64,000 bases of DNA from Liolophura sinensis (Eukaryota; Mollusca; Polyplacophora; Chitonida; Chitonidae), in NCBI RefSeq assembly GCF_032854445.1, contig NC_088303.1, forward strand, positions 14,265,501-14,329,500, read 5' to 3'. Below, piece by piece: positions 38,440-52,039 of the stretch (its first letter is position 1; each line of letters begins with the position of its first letter). The position numbers and the translations under genes are program-made. Below the pieces are notes generated by a model. It was given only the letters and a program-made list of their open reading frames with translations, was not told the origin of the DNA and ran no database searches.

Positions 38440-39262
38440 ATGGTTTCAAGAGTTGCAGTAGCCGTTGGCTTGATGACAGTCGTGTTGTTGTTGTTGTGCG
38501 AGGTGGAGTCAAAACCAATGCCACCGATCTACACAAATCCTTCACAAAAAGGTAAATATTATGACAACTGTAACCGTCCACAGGCTACATCACTGCGGCA
38601 CTATATCATTTCGACGTCCATTCTCCCTAAACCCTTTGATTTTCATTTGGGCCTATATATTGTTCGTCCATATATTTTCTTAGAAAATATTCTACACTGT
38701 TTTACTTTTTTTGGACAATATCATCAAATCTCCTTTACCTTACCAGATATAGCTCTGTATCGCAGAACTCTTATATATCTATGGATCAGATCATTTCTAG
38801 CTTTTTCTATAGGACCTGTATGTTATATGTGCTCATAAGTTTATAAGGTATATTTTAACTTCTTTCAGAAAGTTTCATCTTTTTACGTACTAAAATCTAA
38901 CCGCCGGCGATATAAATATATTTGTTTTGAGATATTAATTTTCACTGGAGGTGGTTACAGTTCACTCTGATCAGAAAATCTTTCACTTCTATCATTTTAT
39001 CATGCATGCATGTCATCTGATTAAATAACTGTACAAGTTTCTGTGAGTTTAATGCGTTGCTGAGGCAGGTTGTCCGCGGTATTTTTACATACAACCCTCG
39101 TTATATACAGTGCAAGTTTTCAATAAATACGATTTTTGTTATTTCTTGCCAGGTTTGGGCCGTTCACGTGTAGTGAGATCGTGTTTTGGGAAATGCAAAG
39201 GGCTCAAAGGCAAGGACTACAAGCTTTGTTGTTCGTTCGTACTTAACGTGATTGGCAAATAA
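38440..39262 (+). CDS. Putative secreted four-cysteine peptide precursor, copy 1 (two exons)
   Basis: Exon 1 is 38440-38551, exon 2 is 39153-39262 (TAA), phase 1 at both sides of a 601-base intron (AAAAAG|GTAAAT; TTGCCAG|GT). The product has 73 residues. Residues 1-24 form a clear signal peptide (MVSRVAVAVGLMTVVLLLLC), cut before KPMPPIYTNP. Exon 2 gives GLGRSRVVR, which contains an R-x-x-R proprotein-convertase-type site, and then a basic core with spacing C-x3-C-x12-C-C. It ends NVIGK, and the Gly-Lys end could be trimmed to an amidated C terminus. A TATA box (38331) and AATAAA (39369-39374) frame it. The ATG at 38440 is preferred because it starts the signal peptide, not the upstream GTG of the open frame. 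A second copy 14 kb downstream with synonymous differences supports a true coding gene. I know no family; neuropeptide, defence or mantle peptide are all possible. Confidence 0.78.
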
Positions 39263-39368
39263 CACCAGTTCAAACAACGCTGGATTTTCGGTAGCATAGA
39301 CGGACATATATACACACTTGAACTTTTGTTTATTTGTACAGTCTTGCATGATGAAAACCAAGCGTGGA

Positions 39369-39374
39369 AATAAA
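39369..39374 (+). promoter_or_regulatory. Poly(A) signal of peptide gene copy 1
   Basis: AATAAA 107 bases after the stop. Copy 2 has AATAAA at 53652-53657 in the matching position. Confidence 0.7.
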
Positions 39375-41182
39375 CATTCCAAACAGTTTTATTATATTAT
39401 GGTGCAAACAATATTCCGTAATAAATAATAAAACACTTACGAGACTTTATACATTGTAAAAACGTGAATTTTGTGACTAGTAGCAATCTAGTTTTCCTTT
39501 GCGTGTTCATAAAGTGAATGAATGTTTTTACACGGGGCGAATAAGACCTTATTTATATTTATTTATTTATATATATTTAAACTTCATTTTAGAGTATGTA
39601 TGATTGTGAGTATATATAGGCCTTGTTCTCGACTTCGTATTCAGTTTATTTTTACAGTAAAGTTTAATCTCCCATCAACGTCATATCCATGCATTTATGT
39701 TGCAATTTAAGATAAATGTTATCTAGACAATAAAAATCGCCCATGCATATATATTTGTGTAAAACTGGTAAGGAAAAGAACTTGTTATTTCAACAGAATA
39801 ATCATTTGTTCCAGACACCTTGCAGACTATTTTTATGGTATCACCAGACAGAACAGTTCACTTTATTTTAAGGCTCATCTTGATATATGTTTCATTCAGC
39901 ATATGAATTTGGATGCAAAATCATTAGAAACACTTATTATAAATTTCACCAAGTATTGTTTTATTATTAATTCAGATATTTTTAAAGACAGTTATACTTG
40001 ATTACTTGAATGGCTATATTTCCACAGATATATATGAATGTTTTATGAATACTAACGTTTTGGTGTCAAAGGAAGACACATCTAATAAACAAGGGAACTA
40101 AAAGAATACCAGAACAGGTCGGAGGATTCAAATTATTTCAATATTACTTCTTCTCTTCTACATTTCAAAATGGCGTTGAGATTGTCACCAACCAACCCGT
40201 ATAATAATTACGAATAAGGAAAAATCACTTGGGGTGGATGGGAGAGGCAGGGAGAAGAAACAGCGAAAACCAGACACATGTACCCAGGCGGCAAATCGAA
40301 CTTTTATTGCTTGCAGCGGAGTTGAGAAGTATTCCGCACGCAGAACTCCGGGCTTCAAGTTCACTATAGAAGTGGTCCTAGTCTCACCTGAAGGAGTTTC
40401 AAATACTCTCGGTTTCAAAAAATCTTGGTTATTCGGAACACCCTATCTTAAGCTTTCTGATTTATTGTGATTCTAGTGTGTTCGTGGGGCCGTATCTAAC
40501 ATTTTGAATGGCTCAAAGCATTCGGCGTCATCTGTGGGGAACGAGAAATCGGAGCCCTCCCACGGGGTAACAGTTGACATTCCGTCTGTGACCAGGGTCA
40601 TTCTGGATAATCTGGGGTGTTTCCCTCATTATCCACGTTGGGTGTTGGGCATTCGTGAGAAACCTTATCTCTTCCTGGACCGCCCAGTTTTACTAATTTT
40701 AGAACGACAGGCTTCCCCGGTAACCAGTTTTTTTTGGAAACTACTTCAAACACTTAATGCCGAATCACAGGAAATGATAAAACTGTTCCGTTCTATGTAA
40801 ACCGTGAGTATCCGGTATTAAAGTATTTGGGTTTAGTTGAACTGGGGCTTTATATTATTGTGCCGGTGAGGAGAAACACGTGTAGAGACGTTTAGAGACC
40901 GTGGATGAATGTCCTAGTGATAATTATATGATTACTGGGAAAGCTGAGCTCCCAGCTCCCTCACACAATATAGCCTAACATGTGCTCTCAGCATGCCTTG
41001 TGACATGTAGGATAAAGTATTCTTGCTAAGCGATTTTTGGTTGTAGCCTACATGTACAACTGGCATCTAGAAACTCATACGGTCAAATCATGAACAGGGG
41101 CGCCCTAGCACCACAAGCCTATCTATATTTTATATAAATATAGGCTTGTTTAAATGTGTCCAGAGAGAGTATTGATCGCATG
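39375..41182. other. Intergenic; unassigned ORFs
   Basis: ORFs at 40234-40470 and 40504-40800 (98 codons) lie in a locally GC-richer patch; the products are not recognised. Nothing else is visible. Confidence 0.35.
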
Positions 41183-41193
41183 TTGAATGTAAC

Positions 41194-41558
41194 ACCGGCC
41201 CGGATAGCACAGTTGGTAGAGCGTCCGCTTCGCGAGCGGTAGATCCAGGATCAATCCTTGATCGAGTTACACCTAAGACTTTAAAAGAGGAAGTTGTAAC
41301 TTCCTCGCTTGGCGTTCAGCGTGAAGGGGATAGTGCAACGACTGGTTGACCCGTATCAGTATAATGGCTCGGGCGGGGCGGCTTACTTGCCTTCGTTAAG
41401 TCGTCTCAGTGAAGCAGCACTAAATAAAAGAGCGGTGGAAATCCGTCCTGCAACAAGGAGGCACATTACACTTACATGCACCCTAATGATTCCTTCGTCG
41501 TCATATGACTGAAAAATTGTTGAGTACGACGTTAAACCCCAAGCACTCACTCACTCAC
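41194..41558 (+). mobile_element. SINE family B, full length with target-site duplication
   Basis: Flanked by an 11-bp direct repeat TTGAATGTAAC (41183-41193 and 41559-41569). The head CCCGGATAGCACAGTTGGTA with GAGCGTCCGCTTCGCGAGCG is tRNA-like, with an intact B-box-like GATCGAGTTAC. The tail is GAGTACGACGTTAAACCCC then AAGCACTCACTCACTCAC. This is the best reference copy of the family in the window. Confidence 0.96.
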
Positions 41559-41569
41559 TTGAATGTAAC

Positions 41570-42560
41570 GAAATATTTCTGTCAAAGTACTCTCTTCATT
41601 TCTGAAACACTAAATGAATCATTATATACTGAACTTTAAATGAAATTTAATAGTTCATAGCATTAGCCACTAATTCGGATGTCCAAATTCCACAATGTGT
41701 ATGTATGTTACACATTTATAGCCTGTTTCAGAGTAGAACATCGTGATCTGTCGGCTAGAGACAGGCGATGCACAACGAGCGCGAAGCATGAAACATGTAA
41801 TACTGAGGAACTGGTAAAAAACCTTCCCGCCTGCACCAAGACGGCCCACATCTGTGAACTCATTGGTTTTTTCCTTAATTACGTCTGTGTAGGCGTGCTC
41901 GTAAAAAATACATGAAGTACGCACGCACTGCAACGTCGTAGAGGAAAACGATGCGTTTTACTGTCATTTGGACCGTCTCTGTGGTTCGTCCTAGAGTCTC
42001 CCAATGATTTGTTATACGGATAACACATCACTCAATACTTTATCTACGTTTCCATGCGTAAACAGATTTTTGGTCACTTGTCAGACAGAATGACTGTCAA
42101 AACAGCGACTCTCAAAGCAGACGGCAGATGTGACGTAATACCACACAAAGGGGAGACTACCTAAGACGCGACCAATAATAAATGTGATGTAGCACGTTTA
42201 GCGAGCTACATTGCATTTGTGACTTTAAAACATGGTGCACAAAGAATGAAACGTCACGCTCACAAAGTATTATCTCACGTTTACGAGGCAATATCCAACG
42301 ATCATGTGCGTTTATTCCACAATAGTTATCTCCCTTCGAGATCTCTCTGGCGTCTGCTTGTTTGTAAAGTAAACAACCAGACGATGGTTATCCAGGCTCA
42401 TCGTGATGACATCACATTGAAGACAGTACGACGTTACAATAGAAACTGATACATTGTAACGGTGTAGAGGTTACGTTATAATCCATTCTTGACATAACAG
42501 TGCTCGAGGTCTTGATATCCATCTCATAGGATTAAACAATATGCAGCCCCCTCATTATAA
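41570..42560. other. Intergenic, no gene seen
   Basis: ORFs at 41670-41933 and 42219-42449 have no recognisable domain. Confidence 0.4.
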
Positions 42561-42645
42561 TACAGACATCCTTTTTTGTTCTGTAGGACGAAGTTCGCTG
42601 GCGCTTTTTATAGCCTAGATATACGTGAATGCATGCATGTTGCTT
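42561..42645 (+). repeat. Block shared with 53981-54070
   Basis: GGACGAAGTTCGCTGG and TATAGCCTAGATATAC are shared with the downstream locus in the same orientation. It lies 3' of peptide copy 1 as its partner lies 3' of copy 2, so it may be a remnant of the same segmental duplication. Confidence 0.7.
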
Positions 42646-42819
42646 TTTCTTCAAATTTCCTATACTAGTAAATGATTTCACCTTCGCGGAAGTGTCAGCT
42701 GATACCAGCTTTTAAACTTCAACCAACATCTTATATTTATATGGGTTTACCCAAGAGTGGATTGTCTCCCTTTAGTGAGTAATGCATTTGAAGTTGAATG
42801 GTACACAGTTAGTTCTCTT

Positions 42820-45800
42820 TGTTTGCTCTCTTATGCATAGAGGTGAGATGTGAAATCACTGATGTGAAACCACGATGTCGGTCTTTTAATCAATGTTATG
42901 TTGATGTTTTGAGAGATTTCCTAACCATGAAAGATCAAAACAACTCTTGCTGTGTACCAGATCGTGATAAAACATTATGTTTTCAGTTCAGTGATAATGT
43001 CAAGGACACTGCGTTGCGCAGGTATCTCACACAAATATTTGCTTTAGTCCATGTACAACCTTTCTTGACCTGAGACAACAGGCTGTACGTTGGACAGAGG
43101 AAGAAAACGACAAGGTTCAAATCGCATGTTAATGAAACAGCAGACATTCAAAAAGTTGAAGATCCAGTTACATGCCTGACAACTGTAGTTGAACAGCAAC
43201 AAGAACAGACTGCAGATTTAAACCAGTCTGTGCAACAAATTAGAGCTCAAGAACCAAGTCAACGGGGTTGAGGCAGGGGAAGATCGAAATTTGGCGAATG
43301 GCATTGTTATCAGTACCATGAGCGAGGTCACTTGAAGAGGGATTGCTGTAAGCTAAAGGATCGTGCCATCAAACAACCAGATAATGCTGTGACGGATTTT
43401 ACAGAACCCAAATACGTGTCTCGGCTGAATGCAAGGATCGGTTGGGTCAATGTGAACTGTTTAATGGACTCTGGTTCTATTGTGTCAAACATAAGTGGAT
43501 CTCTTTTTGAGGAGAAAGTACAGGATGTTAAACAGACGCCACAAACTGCCAACTGGTTGACTCTGCATGCAGCAAATGGATGGACGTCCCTTACTGTGGA
43601 TACCTGGAACTTGAATTGGAGATTAATGGACATTTTATCTCAAACCGTGACGTCCTTGTTGTGAGAGGCAATGAAAACAATCAAACTACACCAGGATTAA
43701 TTAGAATGAAAATTCTTTGTCAGCCCCCAGGAAATCTTTAGGGTATCTAAGTGTACAGAACAAATAAGTTCTTGACGTCGATCGTGCTCCTGAAAAAGCA
43801 GTTGTTCCAGCAAACTCGATGAGGGTTATTGCAGTGACAGGGAACCGGGATACAGTACAGGGACATGTTGTTGTTGAATGCTTAAGATGAAATCATCCCC
43901 ATCTGCCAACAGGACTACTTGGAAACAACACCCTCACTAACTGTGAAGGGAAAGGTCCTCTCTTGGTCAAGGTCGTTAATGCCAGCACCCAGGATGCTAT
44001 CCTTCCACAGGGGATGAAGTTAGGTCTTATTCATCAAGTAGCTTGTGTCTCGGACTAAACGCAGTATTTTTTCGACGATTCAAGAGATGCAGAAGTTGTC
44101 ATCCAGAAAACCCTAACAGCAAACTGCAGAGAAAACAAACAACTGTTTGCCGGTAAAAGTTGACGGGAAACCCCCAGTGTTCATACTGAGAACGTGATCA
44201 GATAACAGAATTTTTCAAGGCTAACTAGGATGTTTTTGCTACTTCAGATGCTGACCATGGCTATACTGAACTTGTCACCCAGAGTTGTTAGCAAGAGGAG
44301 GCATCCATTCTAGTTACAGTCCATACCCCTCTCCGATCTTCGTCGTGAAAAGAAAGATGGATCGATCAGACTGTGCGTGGATTACAGAAAGCTAAACTTA
44401 AAGACCAGGAAAGATGCGTATACTATGTCAGACATAGAGCAGTCATTTTCTACACTTTCCGGTGCCAAGTATTTTTCTACCATGGACCTCACTTCTGCTT
44501 ACAATCAGATAGGAATGCACCCGGGCTCCATAGAGAAGACAGCATTTACAACTAAAATGGGTCACTATGAGTACACCCGCATGCCCTTTGGATTATCCAA
44601 CGCTCTAGCGAAGTTCCAACGTCTGATGCAACAATGTCTTGATGAACAGTTGTGAGTATCATTGTATATTTAGATGACATGACTGAGTTTTCGGCGACGT
44701 TAGAAGAACATTTGCAGGATGTTGGGTCTGTCTTTCGGAAGCTCAGAGGACTACATTTGCGGTTGAAACCAAGCAAGTGCAAGTTCTTCCGACACAAAGT
44801 TCTGTCTTGGGACACGTAATATCTGCTGATGGAATTGTCACAGACCCGGATAAGGTGACTACTGGCAGAGACTGACCGACACCCGCAACTGTAAAGCGGC
44901 TTCGGTTATTCCTCGGTTTGGCGACTTACTACCGCAGATTTGTGAAGAAGCTTGCCGATAACATTGCCCCACTTCACACTCTTGTGGCAACCACATTTAA
45001 AGGTAAACTTCATTGGCTCCCAGAACATGAGAGTGCCTTCCAATATCTAAAAGAATCCCTCATATTTGCGCCTGTCCTTGGATTTGCAGATTTCACCAAG
45101 CCATTCCAACTTGAGACTGATGCCAGTTTGAACAGATTAGGGGCTGTACTTTCTCAGGGACAAGATGGCAAAGTAAGAGTAATAGCGTAGCTGGCAGAAA
45201 AGGACAATACCACCTACAGCTCCATGCGTCTGGAACTTTTGGCGTTGAAACCGGCGGTTGCAGAAAAAAGATTACCTGATGGGGCAGCACTTCGTCGTGT
45301 ACACGGTCAACAATCCGCTTAGTCACCTAAGCACAGCTCGTCTTGTGGCAACAGAACAGCGTTGGGTATCCCATCTGGCCAACTTCTCTTTGATATAAAG
45401 TATCGTCGCGGGAAGCAGAACCAAAATGCAGACAGCCTCTCTAGAAGACCCGGTATTTTGGAAAAGCCAGAAGAGATCGAACACATTCTGTCTATCTCGG
45501 CTGGTGTGACTCCTATACTAGTAGAATTGTACGCTGTCAACAAGTCTAAACGTACTCCCACGTCGCAAAGTACAGTGGCATGCCGGCTATGCATCATCTC
45601 GGTACCATCTTTGTCCGGCAAAGACTTGGCTCAACATCAGCAATCAGATTCGTCGATTGCGGCATCCTCACATGCATCCAGGAAGGTAAGTGCCCTGATC
45701 AGAAATAACCGAGTAGCACTGAGACAAGCTCATTTTGAGTCAGTGTCAGAGGCTCTCCATCGACAGAAACGGAATTCTAAGTAGAACGTTGACAAACACC

Positions 45801-47205
45801 ACTGGTACTGAAATACTTCAAGTGGAGCTTCCGTCTTCTCTGCGAGAAACAGTTCTTATGGGTGTACACGATCAAACAGAACACCAAGAAATCGATAGGA
45901 CACTGCCTCTTGCACGCTAGAGGATATACTGGCCAAAGATGTACGCTGATGTGCAGGAGTTCTGTCAGAGGTGACACCGCTGTACAGTAGCCACACTACC
46001 GCAGAAAGGCATGATGCCGATGGGTGCGATTCAGGCCAACAGACCGCTGGGCACACTGGCAGTGAATTTCGCAATGCTGGAGAAAAGCTCTAATGGTCGT
46101 GAAAATGTATTAGTCCTAATTGACGTATTTACCCCAAGGCAATTCCAACAAGAGACGAAACAGCTGTTACTGTTGCAAAGGTACCAAACAGAGGTTTTCC
46201 AGGTTTTGGCATCCCGCAAAGAATACACTCTGATCAGGGCAGAAACTTTGAGAGTCAGATTATTGACAGTTGTGTAAATTCCATGGCATCAAAAAGACAC
46301 GTACCACACCTTATCCCCTAATTGGTATCGGCCAATGTGAAAGGTACAACAGAACTTTACACGATCTGTTAAGGATACTTCCACCAGAAAAGAAACAGAC
46401 CACCATCTCAGAGCTTACCAATGTCTAAAATGTTACAGCTCACTCAACTACCTGTTTCTCTCCTTATTATCTGTTGTTCGGCAGAGATCTCAGATTCCCC
46501 ATAGACTTCATTCTAAGAAACGACGTTGAGCAGTCAGATGAGGATGTGGATATCCCGGATTGGCTCGAGCAACATCAGCGGAACTTGCGGTCTTCTTGGG
46601 ACAAGGCTGGAGAACTGATGAGAGCTAGAGCATAGTAACGTTGAACCCTTTTCCGTAGGACAGAGAGTTGTACTTCGGAATCATGCTGTGGTCGGAATAA
46701 GATTCAGGATAAGTGGAGACCTGAGGTATATGATAAGTGGATACCTGAGGTATATACAGTGACAGACCGTGATGGAGCCGTAGTAACTACTGAACCTGCT
46801 GATGGTTCAGGTCCTAAAAAGAAGGTACATAGATCTGAGTTTAGACTATGTCAGTTTTACAGTCCGAAGAAGCCTAGGAATATCTCACGTGCGGTCATCC
46901 CTGTAAGGTCTGTTGAACATTCCTCAGACAGTCAGGATAAAGCTGATGTTGGTCTAATGGTTGAGATTCTAGGCGATGGTGAACAGCTTGAGATTCCTAT
47001 TACTGGGGCAACTGAGCAGGGTCTTGGATCCCCTAGTGTATCCAGCGCGGATGAATCTGACTCAGAAGAGACCATGCTTCGAAAATCTACAAGGGTAACA
47101 GTAGGTAGAAACTGCAAGCCTTATCATGAGTCTCGGTCTACCGTTCTTGAAGTTGATACCAATAAGAACTCTGCTACAGCTGTCACAAACTGCAATTCCA
47201 TCTAA
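42820..47205 (+). mobile_element. Ty3/gypsy retrotransposon, decayed
   Basis: Relics appear in normal gag-pol order. Gag-like sequence is at 42820-43270. A zinc knuckle at about 43300-43350 has one cysteine changed to Tyr. A protease active-site LMDSGS is at about 43460. Reverse transcriptase is at about 44360-44830, with VDYRKLN, a TMDLTSAY block and, one frame away, YLDDM. Connection and RNase H regions are at 44830-45420 (FLGLATYYRRFVKKL; LETDASLNRLGAVL). A damaged integrase is at about 45780-46450 (ENVLVLIDVF, with the first catalytic Asp apparently replaced) and a C-terminal tail at 46650-47205. Stops and frameshifts break it throughout, so it is a pseudogene. No LTR pair was found. A 27-bp tandem duplication (GATAAGTGGA.ACCTGAGGTAT) is at about 46709-46755. 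Confidence 0.93.
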
Positions 47206-47388
47206 AAACAAATCCTACCAGGAAGCTGTCATGGAGTCATCAGTCTGAATAATGCATGAAGCCAGGAAACTATTGAATCCGAATTCTTCTGCGTAGTGTT
47301 ACTGTTTTTATTCAAGTTTATATACTTCAGGGTCTTATAATATTACTTTTAAAAGTAATTATATTTGAACAACCATATGACAATTACA

Positions 47389-47391
<3 letters not shown>

Positions 47392-47466
<75 letters not shown>
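47392..47466. repeat. (TA)n microsatellite
   Basis: About 37 TA units. Confidence 0.99.
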
Positions 47467-47468
<2 letters not shown>

Positions 47469-48307
47469 CTTGGTTACTATGGTAAACACTTTTACAGGCT
47501 TGTGCTTTGTTTGTTTTTTTACACAAACCTATGTTTACTGGAATATTTGTTTGGGTATGTTTACGATAATAACCACATCACTTTAATTGCAAATCATAAT
47601 GTTTCTGAATATACATCAGGAGAAGAAATATGTTTATAAACGAAACACTTATTTTTAGTGTATATATCATGTTTTATCAGCTGAAAATTGCATATAGCTT
47701 AGGTCATATTACCAAGAGTGAGAATAAATTCTTATAGGTCTATTTATTTACTTATTTATCTATTGACGTGTTTATTTATTTTAGCTATGTTTTGAAGTGC
47801 CTACATTTAGTATTTGTTGGAATTAAGGCGGTGAAGATTGCAGTGAGGATTCCCGGGGAAAAAGAACTAAAAACACAAATATTAACTGTCAAAATAAAGC
47901 TGTGTTTGGGAGAAGGTATGATAAAGTATAAAGTAGGTACTGGGCAATTTAAATAAGTAGAATATGTAGATTAATTAACGTAAAATTCCTAGTTTCTCTC
48001 CATTTTTTTTAAATATGGAGCAGTGGTTTCATGAAGGCCAAATAGTGTTAATGTCTGACTTAAATGAGAAAGCAAATTTTAAAAATATACTCTCCCTCAA
48101 TTTTGCAAAATTGTAGCGGTATCATTTTTTGTCGAATATATTTAAATGTGTGTAAAATGATTACGTAAGTAGCTTACTCTTTAGAATTTTGTTTGATGAT
48201 TATACGTTTCACGTCAAGCTTATGAAAGAGACATCCACTAAAAAGTAGTCGCAAACTCCTGTTGCAACAGTTTAGTATCTTGGACGCAACAAGATATTAT
48301 TGACTCG
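47467..48307. other. Intergenic, no gene seen
   Basis: AT-rich; nothing supportable. Confidence 0.4.
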
Positions 48308-48321
48308 CCAAATTAAATAAA

Positions 48322-48587
48322 TTTATTTATTTATTTGATTGGTGTTTTAGGCCGTACGCAAGAATATTTCACTTATACGACAGCGGCCAGCATTATGGTG
48401 GGAGGAAACCGGGCAGAGCCCGCGGGAAACACACGACCATCCGCAGATTGCTGACAGACCTTCCCAGGTGCTGCCGGAGAGGAAACCAGTATGAGCTGGA
48501 CTTGAACTCACAGCATCCGCATTGGTGAGAAACTTCTGGGTCATTACGCTGCGCTAGCGCGCTAACCAACTGAGCCACGGAGGCCCC
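48322..48587 (-). mobile_element. SINE family A, full length with target-site duplication
   Basis: A 14-bp direct repeat CCAAATTAAATAAA flanks it (48308-48321 and 48588-48601). The minus-strand reading begins GGGGCCTCCGTGGCTCAGTT (tRNA-like head) and ends in the ATTGGTGTTTTA-type tail read in reverse. Low divergence suggests a recent insertion. Confidence 0.96.
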
Positions 48588-48601
48588 CCAAATTAAATAA
48601 A

Positions 48602-50854
48602 CATCTTTAAGCTAAACAGACATGGTTATATTATAATGCAGATTCCTTCCTATGCCATCTTTGTTGTTACACCCATGTCAGTACAGGCACCGCCATTGTT
48701 TTCATGTAATTATATTAGTGTCACTCATGAAACTTGGTCTGAGTGTAATAAAGTTTGACTCTTGAGGTGGATATGACGCCACTTTCCTGTAAGTCTCATT
48801 TTAAGGATACATACTTGTACATTAACCTTGGCCATCTAAAAGTAAAACTGGTGCATGGCAAATACTATATATATACATGTACCCTACATACTAGGATATA
48901 AGTGCAGGATGCATGTTTTTGTAATCCATAGACGGCTACACCTTATATGTATATACGTAAAACAAACTTGTTAACGTACAGAGATGAAGCATATAGCTAA
49001 TTAGTTTCTCTTTTCATTTTGGGACGTATTTTAGAATTACCATTCCAATTTATTGAAAATTTCCGCCAGAACTCACAGTTTTTTGAAAGTGACGTCAGAG
49101 GAGAATCGGGGTCACTATAGCCACAAGGAACATGTCCAGGTAAAGGGCCTCTAGACTATATATAGGCTTGGTTCTCCACACATGCCTCCATTGTTCTTTA
49201 ACTAATACATAGTTGGTTAGACAGTGTGAGTTGAGCGCTGTCAGCTGATAAGACCATAGAAACACAGACCGTCGAAACACAGACATTCATGCATGTACCA
49301 GTCGTCGACCATAATGGGCGTTCACAGTCAATAATCGTAAGGTAATTTTCCAAAACATCATTCAACACAAAACACTACAGGACTAAGAAAACACATAAAC
49401 ATGTAGTTAGAAATTAAGACAAAATTATGTAGAAAGAAGCAGTCAACAATTTTCAGTGATGATGGGAAGACACACGGAACGTTCTTGGCGAAAAGATGTG
49501 TTCAAATCCTGTACTATACGCCAGTTCATTTAGAGTTGTTCATCAAAATATGTTAGTAGATTGTGCTTTGATTGCAACTGTTCGTATATCCAACGTGAAA
49601 ATCTCACTCAACATTCATAGCGAATATACACATCCTAGCCACGTGTTAAGTGGAATAAGCGCTTATAAAGCAGAGCCCAAGAGGTTTAAGACATTTTAAC
49701 TCCTAAGATTAAGACTTGGGAGGCTTTTGTGTACCCATGCATCCTGGAAGATGTCACGCACTCAATAGAAAGTAGTAAAGCAATGTGTCTGATGGCTCCT
49801 TTAAAATTCAAACATTCATTTTATGTTTTCTTCTTCAAACAGTACATTAAATTCTGTTTCAGGAAGTATTTGCAAAAGTAGTTATATTAGCAAACAGCTG
49901 ATGAATTGCCGAAAGAAATTCAGAAGTTTTGAGTGAGTTCAGATAAATGCAAAAATGAATTGCATTTGACTCCTAAGTAAACACCTTGGGCCTATATTTT
50001 CGAAAAAATCTCATTTAAAGGTATTGGAAGCGGAAACCCTTCACTGGTCTAAACCGTACTTCCGACGAGATAACACGCAAATGAGCAGCACAAAGATTCC
50101 CACATTGCAATGTTCGCTTATAGATCGCACATGTAAACAATATAAAATATTAAAAGCGATTTACACGTATAGTAAACCAAATAGGATCTTTTCTTTTAGT
50201 GACAATGTCGTCGTTGTATCAGTGAATTATTCTTCAGTACGGCTCAAAACACCAATCAAGTAAATCTATTGATAATGCATTGGAAAATATTCGTAATTCC
50301 CAACGATCTGTCTGATAGAACTAAAGTTGCGTGGTAGGTTGCATAAAGACAACAACAGAACTCGGACATCCAGGCACTTCACTCTTAAGCAAATCTCGAG
50401 GTGAAAGGTAACATGGGAAGGCATGGGGAAATTAACAACATTGGGCGATATTCAGGGAAGTGCGGCTGATAATAACCAGAAATTATGGTATGTAAGACAG
50501 CAGAACAACTTTATTGATGAAACTTTGAAATTGTTGGCGAGAGGACAAAATTAAGGTGTCAGGTAGTGAAGAGGCAGCGAGTGACGTCCCCTTGACGTTG
50601 CTAGCTGAAAGCATAGGAAGGTCCAGATTTTGACGGCCAACCTATGTCAAGATTTTTATGGCTGCTTTCTCACAGGCTGGCAAGGCAGACACCAAAGCCT
50701 ATTGACCACGGAATGGTTGGGGCTGAGATATAGCGCTAAACGTTAAAACAAAAGAACACATTTATAGAAACTATACTGTACATGAAAGAGATATACAAAT
50801 TGTGTGGAATTCTGTTTTTGTCGTTTTCGTAAGATTTCGTCAGCGAGAACAAAG
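48602..50854. other. Intergenic; small SINE remnant
   Basis: No gene seen. A perfect TGACGTCA is at 49090-49097. A family A tail remnant (GTACGGCTCAAAACACCAATCAAG) is at about 50238-50262. Confidence 0.4.
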
Positions 50855-50935
50855 GTTTGGAACGCCCTTTACGGACTACGAGTGGTATACGAATGTCGGA
50901 AATGACGCTTATATTTAAACATCATCATTTTAGTT
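50855..50935 (+). repeat. Dispersed element with a conserved short reading frame (copy 2)
   Basis: Inverted partner of 33010-33190. The plus strand reads RFGTPFTDYEWYT before a stop. The nucleotide match covers GGAACGCCCTTTACGG, TGGTATACG and ATGACGCTTATATTT. Confidence 0.65.
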
Positions 50936-50986
50936 CAGTTAGTTAAAGAGACATATTGTCTACGGTGAAAAAATTGTGCTGTTATT

Positions 50987-51307
50987 GCGCTTGGGGTTTA
51001 ACGTCGTACTCAACAAATTTTTCAGTCATATAACGGCGAAGGAATCTTTAGGGTGCATGTAATGTGCCTCCTTTGTAGCAGGACGGATTTCCACCGCTCT
51101 TTTATTTTAGTGCTGCTTCACTGGGACGCCTTACCGAAGGCAAGTAAGCCGCCCCGCCCGAGCCATTATACTCATACAGGTCAACCAGTCGTTGCAGTAT
51201 CCCATTCAAGCTGAACGCCAAGCGAAGAAGTTACAACTTTCTCTTTTAAGGTCTTGGGTGTGACTCGACCTAGCGGACGCTCTACCAACTGTGCTATCGG
51301 GGCCGTT
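50987..51307 (-). mobile_element. SINE family B with probable target-site duplication
   Basis: Reverse-oriented family B (CTTGGGGTTTAACGTCGTAC at left; ACCAACTGTGCTATCGGGGC head at right). CTGTTATT occurs on both sides (50979-50986 and 51308-51315). Confidence 0.92.
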
Positions 51308-51315
51308 CTGTTATT

Positions 51316-51833
51316 TTAGACGTCATCTACATAAAAGATGAGACTTTCAGATTTATCAGACTTTAATCCGGGGTTTCCCTTCGACCATCAACTCATTCAC
51401 GTCGCTATATTAAGAAATATGTGCTGTAATTATGCGGCCTACTATGTAACTTCAGTTTTACCCTACAGATCTTTGGCAATTGCAAATACTTTATGATACA
51501 TTTTCATTGGAGATGAAGATCGTATTTGGTTTATTACACTTACAATTTGCTTTCAGTCTATTTTATTGTTTACATGTGTGATCCATTGGCAAACATTGCA
51601 TTAAGGAAATCTTTGCCCTGCCTTATTTACATCTCGTGGGTTTAGACCAGTGACGGATTTTCCCTTCTAATTTTCTTAATTGATGTTTTTCGGCAAATAT
51701 AGGCTTAGGAGGTTTTGTTAGCGGTCGATTACAGCTCATTTTTTGTTTTTATCTGAGCCATTTCAAAAATTCCGAATTTCTGTCGGCGGTACGTCCCTTA
51801 TACTGTTTATGATACGTGGCCTTTCAACGTCAT
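51316..51833. other. Intergenic, no gene seen
   Basis: Nothing supportable in these bases. Confidence 0.4.
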
Positions 51834-51893
51834 TTCACGAGACTGTGTACGTGTTTTTTCTCAGTTACTTGAGGACAAGGTACAATTAGATCC
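51834..51893 (+). repeat. Block repeated in inverted orientation at 54089-54147
   Basis: TCATTTCACGAGA-TGTG and GTGTTTTTTCTCAGTTACTT are shared with the minus strand at 54147-54089, about 85-90% similar by eye. Confidence 0.75.
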
Positions 51894-51914
51894 ACATGAC
51901 ACAGAACTGGTTCG

Positions 51915-51915
<1 letters not shown>

Positions 51916-51986
<71 letters not shown>
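51916..51986. repeat. (TA)n microsatellite
   Basis: About 35 TA units. Confidence 0.99.
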
Positions 51987-51989
<3 letters not shown>

Positions 51990-52039
51990 ATGTAAGTAGA
52001 CCTAGTAAATTTGCGCTTGAATATGTACATAGGGTCTTT

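Noticed and set aside
38440-39262. Naming the four-cysteine peptide as a known toxin, defensin or neuropeptide
   Set aside because: The cysteine spacing does not match a family I can name with confidence.
42820-47205. Active retrovirus-like element
   Set aside because: Stops, frameshifts, a damaged zinc knuckle, a changed integrase residue and absence of visible LTRs show that it is dead.
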